Source: Spartobacteria bacterium UBA6821 (GTDB lineage: Bacteria; Verrucomicrobiota; Verrucomicrobiia; Chthoniobacterales; UBA6821). Taken from it: a DNA stretch of 7,991 nucleotides. Shown here in pieces: positions 1 through 6,044 of this stretch; position 1 is the stretch's first letter; every line of letters starts with the position of its first letter. Location: assembly GCA_002452515.1 (NCBI GenBank), contig DKEN01000021.1, positions 1 to 7,991 on the forward strand, read 5' to 3'. The notes under the pieces were generated by a model. The model had not been told where the DNA came from, ran no database searches, and saw nothing but the letters and a program-made list of their open reading frames with translations. Made by a program: the position numbers and the translations under genes.

Positions 1-581
1 GGCAGCGACTCGCCGGTCAGCGCAGACTGATCGACCTGGATGGAATCTCCGTCGAGAAGGCGCGCATCCGCAGGAACGATATCTCCCAACCGAAGACGGA
101 TGACGTCGCCTGGGACCAATTCGCTCGCCTTCGGATTCACCCATTTACCGTCCCGTTTTACTTTCGCGAGGACCGCCAACCGGGCCTTCAGTGCGGCAAT
201 GGCATTGCCGGCCTGGTGTTCTTCCCAGAATCCAACCAAAGCATTGGAAAGGAGCAGCACAAGGATGACGAAAAAATCCAGCCAGTGTCGGACAATGCCG
301 GAGAGGATCACCGCAACTTCAATCATCCAGGGAATGGGACCCCAGAAGTAGGAAAGAAACTTCAGGTATTCGTTGGTCTTTTTTTCCTCGAGCTGGTTCG
401 GTCCATACCGCGCTTGTCGTTTGGCCGCCTCGGCCTGAGTCAAGCCATCCGATGACGAGCCCAGTTTTTTCTCAAGCTCGGGCATCGGCAGGGATTTGAG
501 TTCGTTCTCAGGCTTTGCACCCTGCTTTTCCCCAGTTTTTCCTTGGGGAGACTTCGGTTTGTCGGTCGTGGGTGTCGTCAT
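1..581 (-). CDS. P-type ATPase, plasma-membrane H+-ATPase (type IIIA) class, N-terminal part
   Basis: This is the first 193 codons of a membrane cation pump, cut off by the window edge. What can be read: a hydrophilic Lys/Pro-rich stretch (residues 1-25), a cation-ATPase N-terminal domain with the helix-turn pattern LTQAEAAKRQARYGPNQLEEKK (about 47-68), two membrane segments (about 76-96 and 101-118) with GPIPWMIEVAVILSG typical of type IIIA proton pumps, and the start of the actuator domain with PGDVIRLRLGDIVPADARLL. It ends in the dephosphorylation motif TGES (189-192). The phosphorylated DKTGT Asp lies outside the window. Full family members are about 800-900 residues. The start ATG at 581 follows the GH130 stop by 27 bp and has no clear ribosome site. 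Known for the family: ATP-driven proton export across the cytoplasmic membrane. The substrate here is inferred from subfamily resemblance; a Ca2+- or Mg2+-type pump is less likely. Confidence 0.9.
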   Translation of the reverse strand, partial: MTTPTTDKPKSPQGKTGEKQGAKPENELKSLPMPELEKKLGSSSDGLTQAEAAKRQARYGPNQLEEKKTNEYLKFLSYFWGPIPWMIEVAVILSGIVRHWLDFFVILVLLLSNALVGFWEEHQAGNAIAALKARLAVLAKVKRDGKWVNPKASELVPGDVIRLRLGDIVPADARLLDGDSIQVDQSALTGESL

Positions 582-608
582 GGGTTGTTTTTAGGATGAG
601 AACTTAGG

Positions 609-1760
609 CTAAGAAGGGGGGGATCCTGTGGATGCCTTAGGTAAAAACTCAGGGAGATCAAGACGGGCCACGCCAATCCGGCTGTCGGCCATTCCGTAGT
701 AGATATCGAAGCGATCGGGTAAACCGATGTCATCGCGGCGGTCGATACCGGTGGGGAAGACGATGTTGGGTACGGTTCCCGCCTTTTCCTGCGGCAACTC
801 GGGTTTCAAGATTGGCTCTGCCGAGCGATAGAGGATTTCGTGAGGGTGGTCACGGGAGAGCACCATGACACCGGCTGAATAGCAGAGTTTGTGTTCCTCC
901 GTACCTGAGTTCGGAATCTCACTGACACCGTGGTAAATAATCATCCAGCCGTGCCGGGTCATGATCGGGGGAGGGCCACCCCCGATTTTCAGTATCTCCC
1001 AGGGTGCAACCGGGGTTGCCAGTCGATAATGCGAATTAAAGAGCCCGAGCTGCTGAATCCGAATGCCAATGGCAGAACCACCTCCGGATCTCTCCGTAAG
1101 GCGATCAACAGGCTCATCAGGCCAATCCGGCATTGGGCAGTAGGAAATCCAAATGCTCTCGTGATTGAGATCCACCACTCTTGAGCAGTCCTGACAGACG
1201 ATTTCCTCAGGAGTGCTGCCAGGGAAGAGGGGTCGGTGAAGAAGTGCCATCTGCATTTTTCCGACATGATTGGGAATGGCGATGGGGAAAAGGCTGGCAT
1301 CCTTGTTATCCACATGGACGAAATCGATGCTTCCATAGGGAGCAAAGCTTGCGAGTCCCAGCCGTTTCCAATGAAACAAATCCTCCGAAATGGCGAAGGC
1401 AATCCGTGGACCAAGGGACGATAGCGCCGCGTAAGACATCACATAACGCTGAAGTGGTTCAACGAAGGTAACGCGCGGATCCTCACATCCTCCGCCTTGA
1501 GACGTGCGTTCGTAATCGGTTTCCGGTTCGAGTGCGATACCCAGTCGCTGAACTCCGCAAGGATCGCCCGCTTGGTTGAATGTGACGCGGGCGATGCCGA
1601 TTCGCGAAAAGTTTCCCTGAGCAACGAGACGTGGAAACAGGTACAGATGCCCATCCGGCCCCCGAACTGCCGCCGGATTCAAGACGCCCTCGATTTCCTG
1701 AGGATTCCCGACCTCCGGTTCCATGATCGTGCCGAGGCGTTGTAACTGAAAGTCATTCAT
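609..1760 (-). CDS. Glycoside hydrolase family 130 protein, probable beta-mannoside phosphorylase
   Basis: A 383-residue protein with the GH130 five-bladed propeller signature. GVLNPAAV (25-32) and FPRL (42-45) occur early, and GCEDPRV (91-97) carries the Asp (D94) that is the presumed proton donor. Further conserved-looking patches are DNKDASLFP (151-159), LLHRP (173-177), GGGPPP (260-265) and YHGV (276-279). Family members reversibly phosphorolyse beta-mannosides to alpha-mannose-1-phosphate; a minority are hydrolases lacking the basic phosphate-binding residues. Here R44, K153, H175 and R176 are candidate phosphate contacts, favouring a phosphorylase, but I cannot assign the exact substrate (Man-Glc, Man-GlcNAc, mannobiose or beta-1,2-mannan). 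There is no signal peptide, so it should act in the cytoplasm. Its ATG overlaps the stop of the PMM-like gene as ATGA, and ManA lies one gene further upstream. That fits handling of mannose-1-phosphate. The length is normal for the family. Confidence 0.9.
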   Translation of the reverse strand: MNDFQLQRLGTIMEPEVGNPQEIEGVLNPAAVRGPDGHLYLFPRLVAQGNFSRIGIARVTFNQAGDPCGVQRLGIALEPETDYERTSQGGGCEDPRVTFVEPLQRYVMSYAALSSLGPRIAFAISEDLFHWKRLGLASFAPYGSIDFVHVDNKDASLFPIAIPNHVGKMQMALLHRPLFPGSTPEEIVCQDCSRVVDLNHESIWISYCPMPDWPDEPVDRLTERSGGGSAIGIRIQQLGLFNSHYRLATPVAPWEILKIGGGPPPIMTRHGWMIIYHGVSEIPNSGTEEHKLCYSAGVMVLSRDHPHEILYRSAEPILKPELPQEKAGTVPNIVFPTGIDRRDDIGLPDRFDIYYGMADSRIGVARLDLPEFLPKASTGSPPS

Positions 1761-2512
1761 GAGGTTTCACCCAGGCAAGCGATGATCGCTTCAATCACGC
1801 GCTTGGTTTCATGAGGGTCTTTGACCCGGATGGAGACCACGCCCGCTTGCTTGGCCGGGTAATCGTTGCCGCCGGGAAACACGGCGTCCCCGACAAAAAT
1901 CATCTCTGGTATGGTAATGCCAAGGGTGTCCTGGAGTTTTCGGATCCCGTAAGCCTTGTCGATGCCATGCTGAGTCACATCGATGGAGGTCGCACCCCCC
2001 AATCTGACTGAAAATTCCGGGATCAGTTGATCGAGCTGAACCTTGATCTTTTTCCGCTTGGCAAAGTCGGGATCCCATTTTTCCTTTTCTGAAAGCGGAG
2101 CCTGCTGGCCTAATCCAGAGTAAGTAATCTGGCTCCCCCGATCTTGGATAATCTCTCCCCATGTTTTCCCAGGTTTGAGATTGGGAGGTCCAGTTGCTTG
2201 CTCTAGAGAGTCGATAATTTTCGTCTTCTCAGCGGCGGTGAAATCTTCTGCGTAAAGGATCTTCCAGACGCCGCCATCGTATTTGTAGAACCTTGTTCCG
2301 CAGGTTGGCAGTAGCGAAAGGTTCTTCAATCGCTCGTCATGAGTAAGATTTGCAAGCACCTGTTTTTCAAACTGTGACCAATCGCCGCCGGAGATCACGG
2401 AGACCTTCACGATGGCAAGTAGGGAATTGAGCAATGCACCCATCTCGGCATCAATGGGTGACTTGCTCGGTGCAAGTGTGCCGTCCAAATCAAAGACGAT
2501 CAGCTTTTTCAT
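1757..2512 (-). CDS. HAD-IIB family protein, eukaryote-type phosphomannomutase-like
   Basis: A 251-residue HAD-superfamily phosphotransferase or phosphatase. Motif I is FDLDGT (nucleophile D8, acid D10), motif II is SGG (S41), the motif III lysine is probably K186 in GIDKAYG, and motif IV is FVGDAVFPGGNDY (D209, D217). The cap domain lies between about residues 85 and 190. The GGATSIDVTQHGIDK and GD...PGGND blocks resemble human PMM1/PMM2 (GGMISFDV...WDK and PGGND) rather than bacterial ManB/AlgC, which belong to another fold. The Arg of the eukaryotic cap motif SPIGR is not evident (GLGQQ here), so mannose-1-phosphate or sugar-phosphate phosphatase activity remains possible. The frame is open upstream to an ATG at 2581, but I chose the ATG at 2512. 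It puts MKKLIVFDLDG at the N-terminus as usual for HAD proteins and overlaps the manA stop by ATGA. Downstream, GH130 again starts by ATGA overlap. Confidence 0.85.
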   Translation of the reverse strand: MKKLIVFDLDGTLAPSKSPIDAEMGALLNSLLAIVKVSVISGGDWSQFEKQVLANLTHDERLKNLSLLPTCGTRFYKYDGGVWKILYAEDFTAAEKTKIIDSLEQATGPPNLKPGKTWGEIIQDRGSQITYSGLGQQAPLSEKEKWDPDFAKRKKIKVQLDQLIPEFSVRLGGATSIDVTQHGIDKAYGIRKLQDTLGITIPEMIFVGDAVFPGGNDYPAKQAGVVSIRVKDPHETKRVIEAIIACLGETS

Positions 2513-3513
2513 CGTTTTGCTGGCTCTTCGGGCAGTGATATTTCCAATACCGTAACCGGACCGTGCGGCTGGCAGAGACATTCTCCCACCACGGATGGCA
2601 GAAGCACGACGTCCCCTTTGGCGATGTCATAATTTTCCCCGGCGTGTTTCAAATGACCTGCCCCATCAATGCAGACGAGAATCCGTGGTGTTTCTGCTGC
2701 CCCGACGATGAAGGGCAATTCGCCGCAGTATCGCCTGAGTCCGAAATGATCACACTCAATAAGCTGCTCCCGAAGAACAGGATGCACTTCATCCACTACA
2801 GCTTGTAGCGCCTGTATTTCAACCTCGGCCATGTCAACACACTCCATAGCCTCCTCGACTTGAAGAGGGCGAAGGGCTCCTGTCTTGGGATCGATATTTT
2901 CCCAGTCGTAGAGACGGAAGGTGACATCACTGTTTTCCTGAACTTCGAAAACTACTACATCACGGAGCGAATGGACTGTGCCAGCGGGGATGAGGATGGC
3001 ATCGCCAGTCTGAGGGACAAAGCTGGAGAGTAGATCAGCCACATCCCCATTCTTTAACTCCTGCCAGAGAACGTCTCTTGCCGTCAATGGCTTCAGACCT
3101 GCATAAATCAGGCTTTCTTTACCTGTTTCCAGCACGACCCAGGCCTCTGTCTTTCCTGTCTCTCCTTCCGGGATATATTTCCTCTCTGAATCCGAGGGAT
3201 GCACCTGAACAGAAAGTTTATGCTGCACATCCAGAAATTTCAGGAGCAGCGGAAAACGTTGATCATCCGAGGCCCGTTTTCCCAAGATTTCCTCAGATCG
3301 ACCCTGCATCAGTTCTCGCAGGGTGCTCCCTTTGAGGGTTCCATGAGAGACGACGCTGGCATGATCATCGCGGTCGCTCAGGAGCCAGGCTTCCCCAATT
3401 GGCTCATCAGCAGGTAACGGGGGGGAGAGAAGGTGCGCTAGGCGGCGTCCACCCCAAGGACGATACTGGTAGATCGGTTCAAACCGCAGGGGATAGAGTG
3501 GTATTTTAGTCAT
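2509..3513 (-). CDS. manA: Mannose-6-phosphate isomerase, class I (cupin)
   Basis: A 334-residue type I phosphomannose isomerase that interconverts mannose-6-phosphate and fructose-6-phosphate in the cytoplasm. The N-terminus FEPIYQYRPWGGRRL is typical. The zinc ligands can be read as Q103 and H105 in LSVQVHPSD, E124 in KTEAWVVLE and H181 in PAGTVHSL. The catalytic Arg is probably R200 in ENSDVTFRLYDW. A second, degenerate cupin domain follows (about 260-330, with GDVVLLPS). The length matches the short bacterial form (about 310-335) rather than the E. coli form (about 390). The start ATG at 3513 has only a weak GA-rich upstream stretch and overlaps the end of a 19-codon micro-ORF. Downstream it overlaps the PMM-like gene by ATGA, so translation of the two is probably coupled. 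It links the mannose branch to the fructose-6-phosphate used by the phosphoketolase of the same cluster. Confidence 0.95.
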   Translation of the reverse strand: MTKIPLYPLRFEPIYQYRPWGGRRLAHLLSPPLPADEPIGEAWLLSDRDDHASVVSHGTLKGSTLRELMQGRSEEILGKRASDDQRFPLLLKFLDVQHKLSVQVHPSDSERKYIPEGETGKTEAWVVLETGKESLIYAGLKPLTARDVLWQELKNGDVADLLSSFVPQTGDAILIPAGTVHSLRDVVVFEVQENSDVTFRLYDWENIDPKTGALRPLQVEEAMECVDMAEVEIQALQAVVDEVHPVLREQLIECDHFGLRRYCGELPFIVGAAETPRILVCIDGAGHLKHAGENYDIAKGDVVLLPSVVGECLCQPHGPVTVLEISLPEEPAKR

Positions 3514-3565
3514 TGTTCTCTGTTCGTTTTTCGAATCGAAGGAGTTGTAAAAACATTTCTTTCAT
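3506..3565 (-). CDS. Possible 19-residue coupling micro-ORF between tpiA and manA
   Basis: In the only sizeable gap of the operon (48 bp) a short frame reads MKEMFLQLLRFEKRTENND. Its ATG overlaps the tpiA stop as ATGA. It has a better ribosome site than most genes here: GAGAGGA at 3575-3581, 9 nt upstream, inside the last tpiA codons. Its TAA lies just inside manA, so a ribosome finishing it would stop 8 nt past the first base of the manA start. This arrangement is typical of translational coupling, and the peptide itself may not matter. I recognise no family. A frame this short can arise by chance, so confidence is low; the combination of ribosome site and two overlaps is the only support. 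Confidence 0.3.
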   Translation of the reverse strand: MKEMFLQLLRFEKRTENND

Positions 3566-4359
3566 GTCGATTTTTCCTCTCGTTGCGTTTGTTCGATCGC
3601 CACCTGAATGATTGCCAGAAATTGGTCGGCGTGCAGACTGGCCCCGCCGATGAGGGCACCGTCCACATTTGGCTGACTCAGTAGCGCAGAGGCGTTCTCC
3701 GGTTTGACGCTTCCTCCATACTGAATCACAACAGATTGGGCCTCTTTCCCAAACATCCTGGCGAGGCTCTCTCTGATAACGATATGCTCCTCCTCCGCCT
3801 GCTGCGGCGTGGCTTGGTGTCCCGAATTGCCAATGGCCCAGACTGGCTCGTAAGCGATGCTGAGCCGAGGCAAGAGACTCGCTGAAAGTGCAGCCAAACC
3901 CAGAATGATTTGGGATTCGAGTACCGCTGAAGTCTGATTGGCCTCACGTTGCTCCAGCGTTTCACCAACACATAAGATCACATCAAGGCCGGCGGCCAGT
4001 GCAACATGGACCTTCCGGTTGATGAAAGCATCGGATTCGCCCAGGATGTGACGGCGTTCACTGTGTCCAAGAATAACGAACCTGCACCCAAGATCGAGTA
4101 ACATCGTCGGACTGACCTCGCCGGTGAAGGCACCCTCCTCTTCGGGATAGAGATTCTGAGCTCCCAGAGAAACCTTGCTCCCCTTGAGATTTTCCGTAAC
4201 AAGCGCCAAGTAAGGAAAAGGGGGACAAACGGCGACGCATACCCGGTCCTCCCTGCCCACGCCCACTGCGATCGCTTTGGCCAGTTTTCGGGCTTCCGCT
4301 GCATTGGTATGCATCTTCCAATTACCAATGACGAATTTCTGGCGCTTCACCTGTATCAT
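3562..4359 (-). CDS. tpiA: Triosephosphate isomerase
   Basis: A 265-residue cytoplasmic glycolytic enzyme that interconverts dihydroxyacetone phosphate and glyceraldehyde-3-phosphate. Conserved elements are present in order: GNWKM (N13, K15), AQNLYPEEEGAFTGEVSP (67-84), ILGHSERR with the electrophile H99, AYEPVWAIGN with the catalytic base E171, the phosphate-binding GGSVKPENA (215-223) and GALIGGASL (234-242). Family length is about 250, so only short end extensions are present. Flexible lid loop 6 is unusual: after PVWAIG it reads NSGHQATP where most enzymes have TGKTATP, so it is one residue longer and lacks the usual lysine. The ATG at 4359 lies 9 nt after the aldolase stop without a clear ribosome site, suggesting coupling to aldolase translation. 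The neighbouring aldolase supplies its substrate. Confidence 0.97.
   Translation of the reverse strand: MIQVKRQKFVIGNWKMHTNAAEARKLAKAIAVGVGREDRVCVAVCPPFPYLALVTENLKGSKVSLGAQNLYPEEEGAFTGEVSPTMLLDLGCRFVILGHSERRHILGESDAFINRKVHVALAAGLDVILCVGETLEQREANQTSAVLESQIILGLAALSASLLPRLSIAYEPVWAIGNSGHQATPQQAEEEHIVIRESLARMFGKEAQSVVIQYGGSVKPENASALLSQPNVDGALIGGASLHADQFLAIIQVAIEQTQREEKST
3575..3581 (-). promoter_or_regulatory. Ribosome binding site inside the end of tpiA
   Basis: The minus strand reads GAGAGGA 9 nt before the ATG at 3565. The spacing fits the micro-ORF and is far too long (over 60 nt) for manA at 3513, which lacks a strong site of its own. This is the main reason for taking the micro-ORF seriously. 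The bases also encode Arg-Glu-Glu of TpiA, so chance is possible. Confidence 0.35.
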
Positions 4360-4368
4360 AAGTTGTTT

Positions 4369-5424
4369 TCAGAGGGATCCATCGCCTGAAGCAGTGACGC
4401 TTCCGTTGGACTCGATTGCCTTGCTGTATTCACCACCTCGTGCGGCCCAGTTGCATTTGGCACGATGAGAAAGTGCCTGCTGGGCCGCAGGAACATTCGA
4501 CTCCTTGCCGTTCCAAATCTCCAGAGCGGGGTACTGGATGGCCCGGGCAAAGGAAAAAGTGAGACTCCAAGGCAAACGTCCCTTGAATTGAAGATTCATG
4601 GCATTGAGTCGTTCCGAAACCAGTTCTCCCGATTGTCCGCCTGATAAAAAAGCAACGGCAGGAACTGCCGCTGGGACGACTTTGAGGAGAGAGTGAACGG
4701 TTGCCTTTGCGACTACTTCCACTGATTGCTGATGGGAGCAAGTTAACCCTGGCAGGATCATGTTGGGCTTTAGGATCAGCCCCTCCAAGATCACCCCTTG
4801 GCGAAAGAGTTCGTTGAAAAGTGTCCGAAGGACTTCCTCAGTAACGTCGCGACACCGGTCCATGGAATGTGTGCCCTCCATCAGTACCTCCGGCTCTACG
4901 ATGGGAACGAGTCCTGCCTCCTGACAGAGTGCCGCATAGCGGGCTAATGTTTGCATATTGGCCTCGATGCACCCCCGGGAGGGAATGAACTCGGCGACGG
5001 TGATCACCGAACGCCACTTTGCAAATCGGGCTCCCATCTTAGAGTAATCAGCCAGGCGCTCTCGCAGGCCATCCAAGCCAGCAGTGATTTTTTCTCCCGG
5101 ATGGGCTGCCAGATCCTCTTCACCCAGATCCACCTTGATACCGGGAATGATCCCTGCCTCCTGTATTATTTGAACAAAGGGTGTGCCGTTGCCTGTCGCC
5201 TGCCGAATCGTCTCATCATAGAGGATGACGCCACCAATGAACTTATCCAGGCCGGGCGTCGTGATGATCATTTCACGATATTCGCGTCTGTTCTCCTCAC
5301 TCTGCAAAATTCCGGCTGCTTCAAATCGCTTGTTGCAGGTGGGGTTGCTCTCATCCATCGCCAAAAGCCCACGATCACCCTCAAAAAGCGCCCTTACTGT
5401 ATCGACAAGGCTATTAATATTCAT
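4369..5424 (-). CDS. fba: Fructose-bisphosphate aldolase, class I (eukaryote type)
   Basis: A 351-residue Schiff-base aldolase that cleaves fructose-1,6-bisphosphate to two trioses, or runs in reverse. By comparison with rabbit muscle aldolase, the active-site residues are all readable: D24 (GLLAMDES), K97 (PGIKVD), K136 (ARFAKWR), E177 and E179 (VEPE), the Schiff-base lysine K219 (LILKPNM) and the phosphate-binding FLSGGQS (259-265). No metal ligands of class II enzymes are seen. The C-terminus ends SGDGSL, without the tyrosine that ends the animal enzymes. The ATG at 5424 sits 8 nt after the stop of the small membrane-protein gene and has no clear ribosome site. It is followed directly by tpiA. 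With phosphoketolase in the same cluster it could also condense dihydroxyacetone phosphate with erythrose-4-phosphate, but that is inference. Confidence 0.97.
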   Translation of the reverse strand: MNINSLVDTVRALFEGDRGLLAMDESNPTCNKRFEAAGILQSEENRREYREMIITTPGLDKFIGGVILYDETIRQATGNGTPFVQIIQEAGIIPGIKVDLGEEDLAAHPGEKITAGLDGLRERLADYSKMGARFAKWRSVITVAEFIPSRGCIEANMQTLARYAALCQEAGLVPIVEPEVLMEGTHSMDRCRDVTEEVLRTLFNELFRQGVILEGLILKPNMILPGLTCSHQQSVEVVAKATVHSLLKVVPAAVPAVAFLSGGQSGELVSERLNAMNLQFKGRLPWSLTFSFARAIQYPALEIWNGKESNVPAAQQALSHRAKCNWAARGGEYSKAIESNGSVTASGDGSL

Positions 5425-5432
5425 GATTCAGG

Positions 5433-5657
5433 TTATCTAATGAGCCCCCCGGAGAGGGGAGTCTCTGAGGGAAGCCGAGGCCGCAATGCCAGATCTTGAG
5501 TCATCACATAGGTGACCATCGCCGCCAGCATCAGCAGGATGACGATCCAGAAGCGCCAGTCGTAGTGAGCCCGTTTCCAATAAGGGCTATGCGCGTAGTG
5601 AATGCCGTGACCCGGGCCATCTTCATGATGGGGTTGGCGGTGATTTTTCTTGTCCAT
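5433..5657 (-). CDS. Small His-rich single-pass membrane protein, function unknown
   Basis: A 74-residue protein whose function I do not recognise. The N-terminal 33 residues are hydrophilic and rich in histidine (seven His within the first 31 residues, including HH at 10-11). An aromatic stretch, SPYWKRAHYDWRFW (24-37), follows. One membrane helix spans about 36-53 (FWIVILLMLAAMVTYVMT). A short tail, DLALRPRLPSETPLSG, ends the protein. By the positive-inside rule the basic N-terminus is probably cytoplasmic and the short tail periplasmic. It is very likely a real gene: it has the strongest ribosome site in the window, lies 6 nt after the SpoIIAA-like gene and 8 nt before aldolase, and shows protein-like composition. 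The His cluster could bind metal, but no defined site is visible. Confidence 0.75.
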   Translation of the reverse strand: MDKKNHRQPHHEDGPGHGIHYAHSPYWKRAHYDWRFWIVILLMLAAMVTYVMTQDLALRPRLPSETPLSGGLIR

Positions 5658-5663
5658 AAGTTT

Positions 5664-6026
5664 CTATGCCTCCTCCAGCCATTTCCGTGCTGACGCACTA
5701 TCATTAATGTCGAAATAGCGACTTTCCGCCTTGGTGAATGACTTGTAGAGCGTCGCCATCACCTCCTGCCACTTTTTATCACCGACCATCGCCACCCGCT
5801 TAATGTCGGCAAAGTGTTCAATGTCGAATTTGATCTCCTCCCACAGAGCGCCTGCATCCCAACCTTTAAATTCAGCCATCTCGAACAGGATGCTCAATTT
5901 TCCGTGCTGCCGGATGAGTCGCTCGCACTCCGGCACAACGAGTTCGTAATCTGCTACTTCCAGTTTTCCGCTGAGGTGAATTACTAGCAGCTTACCCCCT
6001 TTTTCTTCAGTGAATTGAATAGGCAT
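5664..6026 (-). CDS. SpoIIAA-like (STAS-fold) protein
   Basis: A 120-residue protein matching the SpoIIAA-like family (Pfam PF11964 by recollection). It opens with a beta-strand pair (GGKLLVIHLSGKLEVADYE), followed by ILFEM (46-50) and the family's characteristic GWDAGALWEEIKFD (55-68). Then come a His near 71, KRVAMVGDKKWQEVM (76-90) and a C-terminal AESRYFDINDSASARKWL (100-117). The length is normal for the family. Such proteins are soluble, cytoplasmic or membrane-associated; the fold is related to anti-sigma-factor antagonists, but no enzymatic role is established and I see no phosphorylatable DS(x)G-type site. It lies 18 nt after the phosphoketolase stop and overlaps the ribosome site of the next gene, so it belongs to the operon. 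Its link to phosphoketolase metabolism is unexplained. Confidence 0.85.
   Translation of the reverse strand: MPIQFTEEKGGKLLVIHLSGKLEVADYELVVPECERLIRQHGKLSILFEMAEFKGWDAGALWEEIKFDIEHFADIKRVAMVGDKKWQEVMATLYKSFTKAESRYFDINDSASARKWLEEA
5669..5676 (-). promoter_or_regulatory. Strong Shine-Dalgarno for the small membrane protein
   Basis: The minus strand reads GGAGGAGG, overlapping the last Glu-Glu-Ala codons of the upstream SpoIIAA-like gene, with 11 nt to the ATG at 5657. It is the best match to the anti-Shine-Dalgarno sequence at any start in the window and fixes the start of the 74-residue gene. Confidence 0.7.
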
Positions 6027-6033
6027 TCTGTTT

Positions 6034-6037
6034 TCCT
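6034..6037 (-). promoter_or_regulatory. Ribosome binding site of the SpoIIAA-like gene
   Basis: The minus strand reads TAGGA/AGGA with 7 nt to the ATG at 6026, directly after the tandem TAATAA stop of the phosphoketolase gene. It supports independent initiation of this gene and the chosen start. Confidence 0.55.
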
Positions 6038-6044
6038 AGCTTTA

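Noticed and set aside
40..351. 103-codon open frame on the plus strand
   Set aside because: It is antisense to the P-type ATPase, whose membrane segments and TGES motif are clear on the minus strand.
604..612. Palindrome TTAGGCTAA around the GH130 stop
   Set aside because: It is too short and AT-rich to act as a terminator hairpin, and no T-run follows in the transcription direction.
2513..2581. Upstream 23-codon extension of the PMM-like gene
   Set aside because: It overlaps the manA coding sequence, has no family resemblance, and would place the HAD nucleophile motif unusually far from the N-terminus. The ATG at 2512 is preferred.
3419..3425. Seven-G tract (C7 on the coding strand) in manA, and a similar one at 616-622 in GH130
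   Set aside because: These could be slippage sites for phase variation, but metabolic enzymes are unlikely targets. The GH130 tract touches only the last residues, and both frames are intact.
4951..5499. 182-codon open frame on the plus strand
   Set aside because: It is antisense to the aldolase N-terminal half and the end of the small membrane-protein gene, both supported by motifs or ribosome site, and shows no protein-family features.
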